Below, in pieces: positions 11,265 to 21,476 of a DNA stretch of 64,000 nucleotides; position 1 is the stretch's first letter, and each line of letters starts with the position of its first letter. The DNA lies in assembly GCA_029962745.1 (NCBI GenBank), contig JAPZVO010000059.1, forward strand, positions 61,644-125,643. Direction: 5' to 3'. This DNA is from Echinometra lucunter (lineage: Eukaryota; Echinodermata; Echinoidea; Camarodonta; Echinometridae). The position numbers and the translations under genes are program-made. The notes beneath the pieces are model-generated. The model was given only the letters and a program-made list of their open reading frames with translations. It made no database searches and was not told the DNA's origin.

Positions 11265-12122
11265 TTACAATCCTTCAAAGTGATGAGGTACACAAAATTT
11301 ACAAAATCTACAAAAAAGATTAAAATTCATAATTGGGAATAAATAAAAACTAAGTGACTAACTAAGCTTGCATAAATAAGACGTATAACTAAAAATTATC
11401 TGTACAAACGCAGACATAAAACATGAGGAACAAGGGTTCATAATATAAATCATTAAACTGTTTACAAAAGATTTCAGTTCTGATGTTTCTACATCACTAT
11501 AAAATTACTGCTTGCATTAACATCTTTTCAGTAATTTTCTTTTCAATACTGGGTTTGAAATTTATATACAAACACTGTTTAGAAAAGAAAAAAAACTGGA
11601 TATAGTCTCATCACTGTAAGGTTAGCAAATTTCCAATTTCCACTTTGCCAAAAAGAAGAGTCAACTTATCTCTAAGTTTTAGCCAAATAATAATTGGTTT
11701 TTTTTTTTTGTTCCTAGACAAATGGTTTTGCATCAATGGGCAGTGCACTACTGAGGAATTTACACAGATGTATACATATTTTAATCCATTGAACAAATGA
11801 GATACAAATCTATTTGTAGAAGTACCAAAGGTTTGCCACATTTTGCCAAATTGAAACTTAGGTCATGTTTTTCTTTTATTATATCATACTCACAAATATT
11901 GCCATATTGGAATAATTTTTTCACATTTACAAAATATATGGATATTCATTTCCTCAAGTTTGTTGCAAAAGGTACAATCGGGAGAACCATTCCTCGTGAC
12001 TTTAAAAAGAAAATTATTTAACATGTTTAAAGCAATACATCAATGGAAAACTTTGAAGTTGAAGGAGCGCAGCTTTGATTCAATGGTACATCCAAAATTC
12101 AATACATATATTTTTCTCAATT
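11265..12122. other. Non-coding flank of the LTR element
   Basis: AT-rich, no supported gene. It ends immediately at the AAAAT target duplication of the LTR retrotransposon. Confidence 0.5.
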
Positions 12123-12127
12123 AAAAT

Positions 12128-12312
12128 TATTACAGTATGCTATATACTCTGCTTGTCTACGAGTATCACTGGATCAAGGCATCCTAATAAATACACAATA
12201 TTGGAGGCATTTCCAATTGGGTTCCGAGCTGTTTATTACCCAGGTCTTCACTCTAGCCGTGCGCATATCCAACAACATAACTCCGCAGATGGCGCTATAT
12301 CATTCTATAACA
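12128..12312 (-). repeat. 3' LTR of the Gypsy element
   Basis: A 185-bp copy. It shares with the right LTR the words GAGTATCACTGGATCAAGGCAT, ACACAATATT, GCATTTCCAATTGGGTTCC and GATGGCGCTATATCATTC-ATAACA. The outer end on the minus strand starts TGTTAT. It lacks about 28 bp present in the other LTR around the GTTCCTACCCCGGGCG segment and a nearby stretch, so the LTRs have diverged considerably since insertion. Confidence 0.92.
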
Positions 12313-12326
12313 TCCCCCTTCTTTTA
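12313..12326 (-). other. Polypurine tract
   Basis: Minus strand reads TAAAAGAAGGGGGA directly next to the LTR start TGTTAT. This is the expected position and composition of a plus-strand priming site. Confidence 0.85.
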
Positions 12327-13136
12327 CAAACAGATGCATAGAACAAGTGGAATATTTTCATGCAAAATTCAACTGAGTTCGTGAGAGTCTTCTTTGCGTG
12401 TTGACTTCATAAAAAAACAGCCCATATCATTTCACAGAGTCACATTCACTTTCAAGTACCAGCGAGTTCCACTTCGATCAATGTCCATGGTTTACACGTC
12501 CTTTCGCGTTCACAATATCAGATTATCAGCCAGTGAATTTCATTTCAATCAGCATTGTCCATGGTGTAACACAATCACGTTTCACAGTCCTTTCGCGTTC
12601 GCCACATCAAATCATTAACCAGTCAATTCCAGATCAATCACTGTCGTTGATGAATTTCTGAAACTGCTTTTTAGTTTGAGTTCAGCGTTGGAATGTATGG
12701 CCAGTTATTTCACAACATAAAGAAAATTAAACCTACTGAGAGGGATAACACTTAACATGTAACCATCAACAATCTACCTACTTTTAACACTGGTATGATA
12801 CCTAACTATACACATCATTTGCATATATGTCCTAATAGCTAACAGTACATCTAACATTTGCACATCTGAACTTGATGTAACAGAAACACAAATATCAACA
12901 CACAAATATCCTGGCACCTGTCTTTATGTGCTTATTTTCTTATTAGGCCTGCACCTTCCTGTCCTTCTTCCTTTTTTCAGTAAAAAAGAAAATAGCAAAA
13001 TTTCCTATCTACAGCCAACACATATCTTGTTTAGTTCTGATAACCATGGGACCATTGCTCCTATTAAGACAAATAAAGTTTTTTTTTGTTTGAAGGCAAG
13101 CAAAATGACATAACAAAAGCATTTGTAGAAAGGTGT
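12327..13136 (-). other. Gypsy internal region downstream of integrase, non-coding
   Basis: Lies between integrase remnants and the polypurine tract. A repeated phrase (TTTCGCGTTC, CCATGGT, CACAGTC) suggests internal duplication near 12430-12600. No conserved domain can be read. Confidence 0.5.
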
Positions 13137-13704
13137 TTACAAAAGACGTCCATTGGCAAAACTGTTAGCCAAAACAATCTTAACCACAAATACACTGGAT
13201 ATAGGAACTAATAACCTTCCCAAATCGTGCAAACTTGCCTTTGAGTATGCTGATGACGTTGGTTGCCAGTGTTTTCTCCAGGTAGTCTTTTTCCCAATAA
13301 CCTGTGAAATAGTCCACGGATATTGATAGTTCCTTTCATCTAGCTGAAACAGGTCCGCACCCATCTGCCCAGGGTCTCTCTGGAACACGGGATTTCAGCG
13401 TTTCCTTGGATTGATCTTTACCAAGTGCCTGGCACGTCTCACATTTCTGCACATAGTCTTTCACTTGTGTACTCATGCCTGGCCAATAAAGGCACTCTCT
13501 AGCCCTTCGAAGACAGCCAGTGATCCCTATGTGAGAGTCGTGAACTCTTGTCATCATGTCCTTCTGCTTGAACTTAGGGATGATGACTCTCTCACCTCTA
13601 AAAACAAGGTCCTCTCCTGCAATGAGCTCTTCTCTCACCTGGAAATATGCAAGCAGTGCTGAGTCAAAATCCTTCTTGTCTTCTGGCCAGCCACGTTTGA
13701 TCAC
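13137..13704 (-). pseudogene. Gypsy integrase, decayed
   Basis: The upstream frame (13704-13336) contains an H-H-C-C zinc motif: HDSHIGITGCLRRARECLYW followed by C-x2-C in KCETCQALGK, typical of retroelement integrases. The next frame (13388-13137) continues with ADLFQLDERNY, and then reading frames shift within the expected core (VDYF-like sequence only in pieces). Frameshifts and loss of the D-D-E residues make it nonfunctional. Confidence 0.8.
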
Positions 13705-13864
13705 CTCTTGCAGTGTTTGTAAGGTCTAATCCTTCTTTGTTTCATCCCTTATCTCATTCATAAGTGGCTGTGAGATTGGGATATGCTTCACAATGTTCAC
13801 GGTTTCCATTTTCCTCATGGTGTTGCCACTGTCCTCTACCTGGAGATAAATGTTTGTGATCTGA

Positions 13865-14119
13865 CTATACATTTACAGGTCTTCCATGTGTGTAAACATG
13901 GAATCTTTCTAGACCGAAAGCCACCGCCAGCAGCTCCTTCTCGATCCGTGCATATCGAGACTCTGCATCCGTCAAGGCTCTGCTGGTATAGGCAACTGGA
14001 CATCCATCCTGCATCAATGCAGCATCCAGTCCTGTCTCAGAGGCATCAGCTTGTAGAGTCAACTGCTTTCCTAGATCGTAGTATTGAAGTACAGGCTCCG
14101 AAGTCACCAACCTCTTCAT
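13865..14119 (-). pseudogene. Gypsy RNase H domain
   Basis: The frame includes LTLQADASETGLDAALMQDG, then AYTSRALTDAESRYARIEKE and a LLAVAFGLERFHVYTHG segment. These are the D-A-S, E-x-R-Y-x-x-I-E-K-E and H-x-Y blocks of Ty3/Gypsy RNase H. It is separated from the reverse transcriptase by a frameshift near 14130-14290. Confidence 0.88.
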
Positions 14120-14289
14120 CTCCTTGACTACCTCGTCGTAGACCTCAGCCCACCACTATGGATACTAAACATCTTTCTGTGTAGGTTTGCGTAATGGTTC
14201 CAACAAATCACCGAGTCATGGAAGGAATTTACTGAGGTAACAAATCCAACAAATCTTTGTACTCATTGTACATCAGACGGATTGGGCAT

Positions 14290-15089
14290 CTATAACACTA
14301 CATCCATCTTCTTAGGATCAGGCTTCAATTCTTCTGCTGTCACAACATGTCCTGTGAATGTCACTTCTTTCACCTTCAGTTTAGCCTTCTCAGTATTGAG
14401 CTTCAGGTTTCTTTCACGACAGCGTTCCACCAGAGTTTTAACTTTTCTGTCATGGTCTGTTTCAGCTTCCTCTATTGTCTTTCCTTTCCCAAAGACCAGT
14501 ATATCATCTACCACACATCTGATTCCATCCAATCCCTCTAACACCTGTTTTTGTCTTCTCTGGAATTCTTCTGGGGCCGTGGACAATCCAAACGGCATTG
14601 GTCTCCATCGATATCTGCCATATGGGGTATTGATGGTAGTCAGTCTTGAGTTATCGTTATCCAGTTCCAGATGCCAAAATACATTCTTAGCATCAAAAGT
14701 ACTGAAGACAGAGGCATCATTCAGATCAGGAAATGTTCGACTTCTGGCACTGGATAGTGACTTCCTTTCATTCCCTTGTTGAGATCTCTCCGATCCAGGC
14801 ATATCCTCTGTGTTTCATTAGGCTTTTCAACATACACCAAGCTGGACGCCCAGGGAGTGTGCGTCTCAGTTGGGGCTATAATGTCTTCCGCAGTCAGTCT
14901 GTCTTGCTCTTCCTTGAGTTTGGTCTTCAAGGCCACAAGAACTCTTCGTGGATGGTGTATAACTGGGGACGCATCACTATGTGCCTGTATATGGTATTTG
15001 CCTTTAAACATCCCAGTTCCCTCAAAGACATCTCCATATTCAGCCAGGAGTCGTTCCTTGGTACGCGGTAAGCTTTGGTTCCTCATCAT
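14290..15089 (-). pseudogene. Gypsy reverse transcriptase, frameshifted
   Basis: Two overlapping frames cover the domain. 15089-14721 carries the N-terminal fingers (ETHTPWASSLVYVEKPN and QRICLDRRDLNK). 14802-14290 carries FSTFDAKNVFWHLELD, PFGLSTAPEEFQRRQ and the catalytic box CVVDDILVFGKG. The active-site Y-x-D-D tyrosine is replaced (VVDD). The frameshift lies near 14730-14800. Confidence 0.9.
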
Positions 15090-15262
15090 TTAGTATCATG
15101 ATGTTTTCCTCGCAGACTGTTATCAAACCCATCTGTTGTGTCGCACTGCTCCCAAGGATTGGTATGCATTCCTCTAGGACAATGAAGTCTGTTTTGTATT
15201 TCTTGCCATTCGTGCGGTTTTCCATCTTTGCTTTTGTTCTCCCAACTGGCTTCATCTTTGTT

Positions 15263-15640
15263 TCATTCTACTTTGATAGTACTTGTCCAGTGTCCTCCAG
15301 GCTTTGCATACTTCTTCGGGATTATGTTGCATGTGGCTCCACTGTCAAACTGGAACTTCACCTCCTGCCCTTCAGCAATCATAACTGCACAGATTTTCTT
15401 CTTTATCTTTCTGTTCGGTATCTCTGCTTGGTTGGGCAGTATCTCTAGAGTATGAATGTCCTCATACCCCTCTTCTGAGGTGGCAGTGTCTTCCTGCTCT
15501 ATGGCATGGAAAGGTTTCTTTCCTTTGCCTTTCTCTACTTTGTCTTGCACATCTTTCCAAGGTGACATTTTTGTTGCAGTTGTAGCACTCCTGTCCTCAT
15601 GCAGGACAGCGGTCCTTCTTGGGTTCATGGTAGTAGCCAC
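15263..15640 (-). pseudogene. Gypsy zinc-knuckle end and aspartic protease
   Basis: VKFQFDSGATCNIIP is the retropepsin active-site motif (D-S-G-A) with typical hydrophobic flank. An upstream out-of-frame stretch GQECYNCNKN looks like a second zinc knuckle, so a frameshift lies between gag and pro. The frame then breaks before the RT. Confidence 0.82.
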
Positions 15641-16057
15641 AAAATTTGCACTGTTTCATTGTCTGTTTTCTTTGCTGTCTCTTCTTGTCTGGGTGTACCA
15701 TACAGACATCATGGTTATCTCCTTCCAAGACATCAACTCCAGCCTTCGACAACACTGACACTTGGCATGCCTTAACACATTTGTCAAGATCTAACAAGCT
15801 TTCATGAAGTAGCCTCTCACGGAGCCTAGCATCTCGAATACCACAGATGATTCGGTGACGAATCAACGAGTCTTGTAGATCTCCAAAATTACGGTGTTTC
15901 GCCACGACTCTGAGTTCTGTTAGGATTGTATCAGGAGTTTCCCCACTCTCCTCCGCGTGAAAAGCTTATAACGATCTATAGTCTCATTCCTAGCCGGTTC
16001 ACAGTGTTTACCAAATGCATGTAAGGCCTGCTACAACGTCACCTCTTGCGTCTTACC
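15585..16057 (-). pseudogene. Gypsy gag, downstream part
   Basis: The frame 15905-15597 reads capsid-like sequence (IRHRIICGIRDARLRERLLH, then LDKCVKACQ) followed by a zinc knuckle of the form C-x2-C-x3-H-x6-C (CKFCGYYHEPKKDRCPA). Upstream, TRRR-GET and ETIDRYKLF pieces lie in a shifted frame with a TAG. This is typical of the gag of invertebrate Gypsy elements related to K02A2.6-like polyproteins. Confidence 0.82.
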
Positions 16058-16994
16058 ATCTGTACTTTATTTTTAAAGAAAGATAATTACTTTCTACCTT
16101 TGAATTGGTGAAAATAAAAAAGCGTTCCCGAAGTTTTGGCTTGACAAATTACGTAATAGTGCACGAAATGTAAATAGTATGTCATTGAAATCCAGCACTA
16201 TTGAAATATCAACAGGTGACTGTATAGAAATCAATGGTATGAAAGCCAGACATTTTTATCATTTGATGATCGAAAAGGAGAAAAGAGACCTCCCTTGTAT
16301 TCATTTTTGGAACGATTTCTTCAGCTTGCCTCTTGAATTTAATTGGAAACCATTATTAGAGTTTAAACTTGATTTTATAAACGACAACAGGATTAAACAA
16401 TTTAATTTTAAATTAATTCATAGAATACTACCAACTAAAGACAATCTTTACAAATGGAAAATTCAAAATGATAATTTATGTAATATTTGTAAAGTTCCAG
16501 AAACCAGTATTCATATTCTTTTTACCTGTCAAGTGGTAACAGTATTTTGGAAAATTGTTTCTAAATTAAGAAATGCTTTGTTCGATGTAAAGATTGTTTT
16601 GAACGAAAAAACTATCCTGATAGGTCATGAAATAGAAAAAACAGAAACGAATTTGGTTAACCTTATTTTAAATTTTTCACAATTTGTAATCTATAGGAAT
16701 TATATTAGAAAATGTTTTGGAAACGACAAGCATATGACTCATGCTCTTTATTTTATGAAAGATCTAAAGGTAGAAATTCGAAGTTATTTAAGTAGAAAAT
16801 GTAACCAGATGAGATTTGATTTAAAACAGGTCTCAAAGGTTCTTTCAATCCTTAAGTTCCTGTTTCGTTATTTTATCTATGTATATTTTTATATTTTTGT
16901 ATGTGACTTTTGTAAAAACGATTGTAAATATCATATGAACAAATAAAGTCCCTCTTATAAGGATTAAAGAGAAAAAAAAAAAAATCTGTACTTT
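16058..16994 (+). mobile_element. Nested L1-like insertion with 11-bp target duplication
   Basis: The insert 16069-16983 is bounded by direct repeats ATCTGTACTTT at 16058-16068 and 16984-16994. It ends in AATAAA (about 16941), a short spacer and an A tract, and has a 5' truncation, all signs of target-primed reverse transcription. It interrupts the Gypsy gag on the opposite strand and is therefore younger than the Gypsy insertion. Confidence 0.93.
16116..16946 (+). pseudogene. L1/Tx1-like ORF2 C-terminus (5'-truncated)
   Basis: The open frame extends without ATG from about 16116 (KKAFPKFWLDKLRNSARNV) through to the stop at 16946. A C-terminal cysteine motif, C-N-I-C-x7-H-x4-C (CNICKVPETSIHILFTC), and the upstream QFNFKLIHRILPTKDNLYKW block are characteristic of the L1/Tx1 ORF2 C-terminal region. 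The frame is intact over about 275 codons, which fits a fairly young 5'-truncated copy. It lacks endonuclease and reverse transcriptase, so it cannot be autonomous. Confidence 0.85.
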
Positions 16995-17207
16995 GTGTCC
17001 CTGTCGCTTCATCGTTTCGTATAGTGACCTTCCCTGAGGACCAACTAGGTACATGATCATCTTGACTTTGTTGGGCTGACTCTGACCTGCCATGCCCAAG
17101 TCCACATACAATTGGAACTCATCACGCCAGTCTTTCCATTCAGAGGCCAGGTTCGTTGCCTCAAAATTCATCCGTTCAGGGGGCTTCACCTGCTCCATTG
17201 TAGTCAA
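16984..17207 (-). pseudogene. Gypsy gag, N-terminal part
   Basis: The start MTTMEQVKPPERMNFEAT is followed by ASEWKDWRDEFQLYVDLG, the typical opening of invertebrate Gypsy gag proteins (W-x-x-W-x-x-x-F). It is cut by the L1-like insert after GHKVQ, and the gag continues at 16057. Confidence 0.85.
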
Positions 17208-17643
17208 ACTGCTATGCAGACTATCCCTCTACAGCTATCAATACTGGCCAAACACTGACCAAAACAAGAAGACAGTCCATCGCAAACTGGGAACTGCGGG
17301 TATTCCCGGTCACTCACTGCCTATTACACGTACAAAGTCAGCCGACAGAAAATCGGCGGATATTTCCGGTCACTCGTGTATTCGCACTTCCTCCCCTACT
17401 GCTATTCGTAGTAGTACCGACTAAGATCTCTTAAAGAGCTCATGATTGTGTCGCGCACCATACCACATCATCATTCATTCCATTATCCGTTATATGACAT
17501 CGAAAAGCAGCACTTTCAAAACTAACTTACAAGCCCTAACATTACTATTCTTGACAATACGGCCAGTCCCTGGCGTCGGCATCGCAGTCGGTTTACTCAC
17601 TCTGCAGATTCGCGAACACAAAAACTCCGAAATCCTGAATTCG

Positions 17644-17661
17644 GAGTCTGTCCTGACACCA
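17644..17661 (-). other. Primer binding site
   Basis: Directly inside the 5' LTR, the minus strand reads TGGTGTCAGGACAGACTC. The TGGTGTC start is common among Gypsy elements primed by a tRNA 3' end. The exact tRNA cannot be decided by eye. Confidence 0.7.
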
Positions 17662-17874
17662 TATTACAATATGGTATATACTCTACTTGTCTATGAGTAT
17701 CACTGGATCAAGGCATTCTTACAAATACACAATATTTGAAGCATTTCCAATTGGGTTCCTACCCCGGGCGTTCCGAGCTGTTCATTATTCAGGACAAGAA
17801 GTTTCTCTCTTGCCGTGTACATATATTCAACACCGTAACTCCGCCGTCAGATGGCGCTATATCATTCCATAACA
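17662..17874 (-). repeat. 5' LTR of the Gypsy element
   Basis: A 213-bp copy that pairs with 12128-12312. The minus strand begins TGTTATGGAATGATATAGCG and ends ...TTGTAATA. It is followed outward by the AAAAT target duplication at 17875-17879. Confidence 0.92.
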
Positions 17875-17879
17875 AAAAT

Positions 17880-18511
17880 CAAGAGGAAGGTTTAACTTTC
17901 CCTCATCATTCTTATCAGGCATGACGTCAACAATCATGATATTAGGCAGTTTTTTAAAAGACTGTATTTTTACAATAAGCATTATGAATATCCGCGTTTC
18001 AAGACTGGAATCAAGCCATTCCTCTGGGATGTTTTGGACTAAAAAATAAAAAACAAAAAATAAAATTCTTCTGTCCTGCCTGGGAATAGCAAAATTTGAA
18101 ATTAGTTCCTCAAAAAATTTATGGTCAGGAAGGGGTGGGTTAAGTAAATTTGATCTGATATTGTAACAATTTTTTTTCTCATGCCATTCATGATAAAATA
18201 TCGCTTTTTATTTTGAAAAAAAAAATCTATGAACCCATAAATAATGACATGGTCCCAATTCCAAATAAATGATTTACATTGTACAGTGTCTATTGTGGCT
18301 TGTTCTCTCCATGTACGTATCAAGTGCACAAAAAATCTGCTATTTGTAAATTGCCTATAGCTTGCAAAAGGAATTCTGGAGCATAGGATTTCTAAAGAAT
18401 ATTTAAATCTTTCGGGAATTTTTTGAAAAATAATAGTTCAATATCCTTCCATACTAAATTACATTTCTCATCCAGTAGCATTTCATCCATGAAATTTTTT
18501 GAAGAAGGGAG
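17880..18511. other. Non-coding stretch
   Basis: AT-rich with A/T homopolymers. No coding evidence is seen. Confidence 0.5.
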
Positions 18512-18752
18512 AAAACTCTCAATCAGAGGGTCAGGGGTTCGAATCCCAGCCCGACACTAACGTCCTTTGGCAAGACATTAACCCACGTTTGCCACTCTCC
18601 ACCCATGTGTAAATTGGGACCCAATATGCTAGAGCGCTACATATTTGGCCGCTAAGCCATGACCGGGGTAATCAGGTAATAATGTTGGATCATAAGCCTC
18701 AGACATGACGGACCTGAGCACTATACAAGAAGCCACCATTATTATTTATTAT
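18512..18752 (+). mobile_element. tRNA-derived SINE, 5'-truncated copy
   Basis: Contains a Pol III B-box GGTTCGAATCCC preceded by a possible anticodon arm (CTCTCAATCAGAGGG), then the shared body word ACTAACGTCCTTTGGCAAGA and a tail with GACATGACGGACCTGAGC and ATTATTATT. The body word also occurs in the SINE at 61.2-61.5 kb and the tail in the one at 32.46 kb. The A-box half of the tRNA head is missing. Confidence 0.8.
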
Positions 18753-21476
18753 GAAGGTCAGTCATATGGATGCCGCATTGGCCAGTCATTATACAACAGC
18801 TTTCTTTTGACCTATCCGCCTCCCTCCATTCCATATAAAACGAAAACAAAAATAATACTACCGGTATTTGGTTCTCCAAAAAATTCTGTGTAACCTTGAT
18901 GGCTAACACAGAAAACAGATACAGTAATTGTGCAAGTACCAGAAATTTGACAATACAAACCTTACCAATTAACTGATTAAGGAAAGGTTTCTCATTCGCC
19001 AACTAACCTTTTTAATTTTTCCTTGAAATTGAGATAATGAATTAGGCAAGGATTAAGTGAAAAAAACGAAAAAAGGAGAAACAGGAAGAGGAGAAGAGAA
19101 AGAGGGAAAAGAGAAACTAAAAGAGGAAAAAGAAACAGCGGAAAAGAAAAACATAATGACGAAAAAAGAAGAAGAAGGGAAAAAATAAGAGGGGAAAGAA
19201 GCAGAGATAAAGAACAGGAAAGCTTAGAATGGGAGGAGAGTATTTTGTGAGCAACAATTTTTTTTAAAGTTACACGCTGCATGCTTGATTTAAACATGCT
19301 TTTGGATTTGAAATCCAGTTTGGTAGTGAATGGCAGAGATTTAGAGGCCCATCTATACAGGCCTACAGCTTACTAAATTTATAACAGATAAGGTACAAGT
19401 GAAGAGACAGAAAAGAGAGTTAGAAAAAAAAACCGGCTAAAACCACTAAAAATGTACAATTAGCCAAAAAACGTGTCGCACGTGTTTGATTGCAAATATG
19501 TTGATATCAGATTATAAAAAACATGATTTTAGTCATAAAACCTTTTGAAATATGTAATGGGCTATAACTTCAGAAAATTTTAGCATTCAAACATGTTTTT
19601 TTTTTAGAAATTATTCTGTTTTAAGTACTCTCATCCGGGGAAAAACTGCATGTCGCAAATCAATAATTTACCATATCTTGCGATGTTGTAAGAAACAAGG
19701 ATGCTTTTAGATCCTGGCAAAGAAAAATAGACTGTGTTATATGTGTGCAAGATAACATAAAATTCAGGTATTGTACACGTGTAAAAATAAAAAAAAATTG
19801 GAATAGAAATTTGTCGCCAAGGTTAGTGAAACCTACGTTACTGTAGAATGAATCTCTGATATACCACCTTTTTCCAGGTTTTATTTTCTGTTTCTTTTTA
19901 TGTAATCACTCACTGATATCCCATCTACAGACTATAAAAGTTTGCAGCGATGTGTGTAGATCCATTCTGAAGAAAAAGAAGCTCGTAAGAAGAGCTGAGG
20001 CATGTGTTTTTAACCGTATCGATAAGAAATATAACATAGGTCACCATCAGTATCAGAATTGAACAACGATTGACAACAGAAAAGCTGCAAATGTCAATAT
20101 GAAGGGAGTATAATTGCATTTGTGGCCTTACATCATTTCCGTAAATCCCACTTAATGCTTAAATGAAACATACGTTACCGAAACATACGTTACTGGTCAT
20201 TTTTATTTACAGTTAAAATTCGGTAAAATCTTAACTGTACTCTTGTCAACTGTTGTATTACCTAGCGCCAACACACTGAGGAGACGCTTAGCTACCATAA
20301 GGACAATAATGCCAGTCTACAATCTTATGGTAACGTAGGTTTCTTTAACCAAATACATGAAGAAAAGCGGCAAAGACACGAGATGGGAATTTCCTGGGTA
20401 GCTTTTTGTAGTAATCAACATCTAAGCTTAAGAGTTGTAAAGTGATAATAACATCTTCAAAACGTCTTCAAGGCAGGATCTCGATCCCTCTTTGTTAAAA
20501 ATTGTAAGGTAGGTTACGAAATAAATTGTAGAAGGCTATCACATCTGAATCTTCATTTTTCACTCAAAATTCATTTTCATTGTAAATTCTCTTTTTTTTT
20601 TAAATCTCTTTCATTATCACATGAAGGTCAAGGGACGAAAGGAACATGGGGGAGGGGGGAGCTCAAATTCAAGCAGAATATATAGGAACAGAAACCAAGA
20701 AAAACTGAAGCCATGTTCCCATAGCAGAATGTGAGAACAGGAAAGTAAGAGAAGAGATTATAAGCAGATTAAAGAAGACAATACAAAGGAGCAAAAAAAA
20801 AAAAAAAAAAAAAACTTTGAAAGGTTTAATGAAGAGGATTATATTGATCTGCCTAATGATTCAGAGGACAAGCGATTTTGATCAGCTCGTTCGTCAGAGT
20901 GTCGCTTGTGCCTAGACCAAGAACCCTGAATGCACAGGCACATCCAACAGCTAAGTTGCAAATACAGACTGCTAAAAGGGAAAACCATACACATATAACA
21001 AGCCAATGAGTAAATGATAAGCAAGGACATCAAAGAAATCGATGCGACATTTTTTAGTAAACCAGGCTGTAAAAGAGGTATTCCGCGACTCAAAAACAAC
21101 ATCAGAATCTCTGGAATTTATCTCTGTGGAACTTATTTTGCAATACTAATGTTTTTAATTATACCCAGGACCAATTACTTTGATTTTCCAAATAAAACAA
21201 AAGGGGCCCAATTATAAAAGATTACTTGCATCAGTTCGATCGACAGAAAAGAATTTGGTTGTAAAACCATAGGGTTAGTAGATTACAGTTACAAGTCTAA
21301 ATAACCCTTTGAATTGAATACGACTCCACGGAGTATAAGTAACGAGTACAGAAATTGTTAGTCTTTAGCTAGGACTCACTACTACTAGACTCATTTGCTT
21401 TCTGGCCAAGCAAGGGTGCTTACATGGAGGCTACATGTACATTTAAATATTAATTCGATATCGATTAGATTCCATT
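18753..21476. other. Non-coding stretch with purine-rich tract
   Basis: 19050-19215 is an almost pure purine strand (GAAAAAGAGGAGAA type), which gives spurious Ser/Leu/Phe-rich frames on the minus strand. GAAAC-TACGTTAC words recur at about 19826, 20165, 20180 and 20330. Poly-A lies at about 20795-20814. No gene is supported. Confidence 0.5.

Larger units (their letters stand above)
12123..17879 (-). mobile_element. Gypsy-type LTR retrotransposon, decayed, complete ends
   Basis: The element lies on the minus strand. It is bounded by LTRs at 12128-12312 and 17662-17874 and by a 5-bp target duplication AAAAT (12123-12127 and 17875-17879). Inside, in order on the minus strand, are PBS, gag-like region, zinc knuckles, aspartic protease, reverse transcriptase, RNase H and integrase, the Ty3/Gypsy order. 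All the coding blocks carry stops and frameshifts. An L1-like insertion (16069-16983) splits gag. Without it the element is about 4.8 kb. No envelope gene is seen. Confidence 0.92.

Noticed and set aside
13411..15758. Plus-strand open frames across the Gypsy element
   Set aside because: They are antisense shadows of the minus-strand gag, protease, RT and integrase remnants.
18992..19297. Leu/Ser/Phe-rich minus-strand frame resembling a membrane protein
   Set aside because: Antisense of a purine-rich low-complexity tract.
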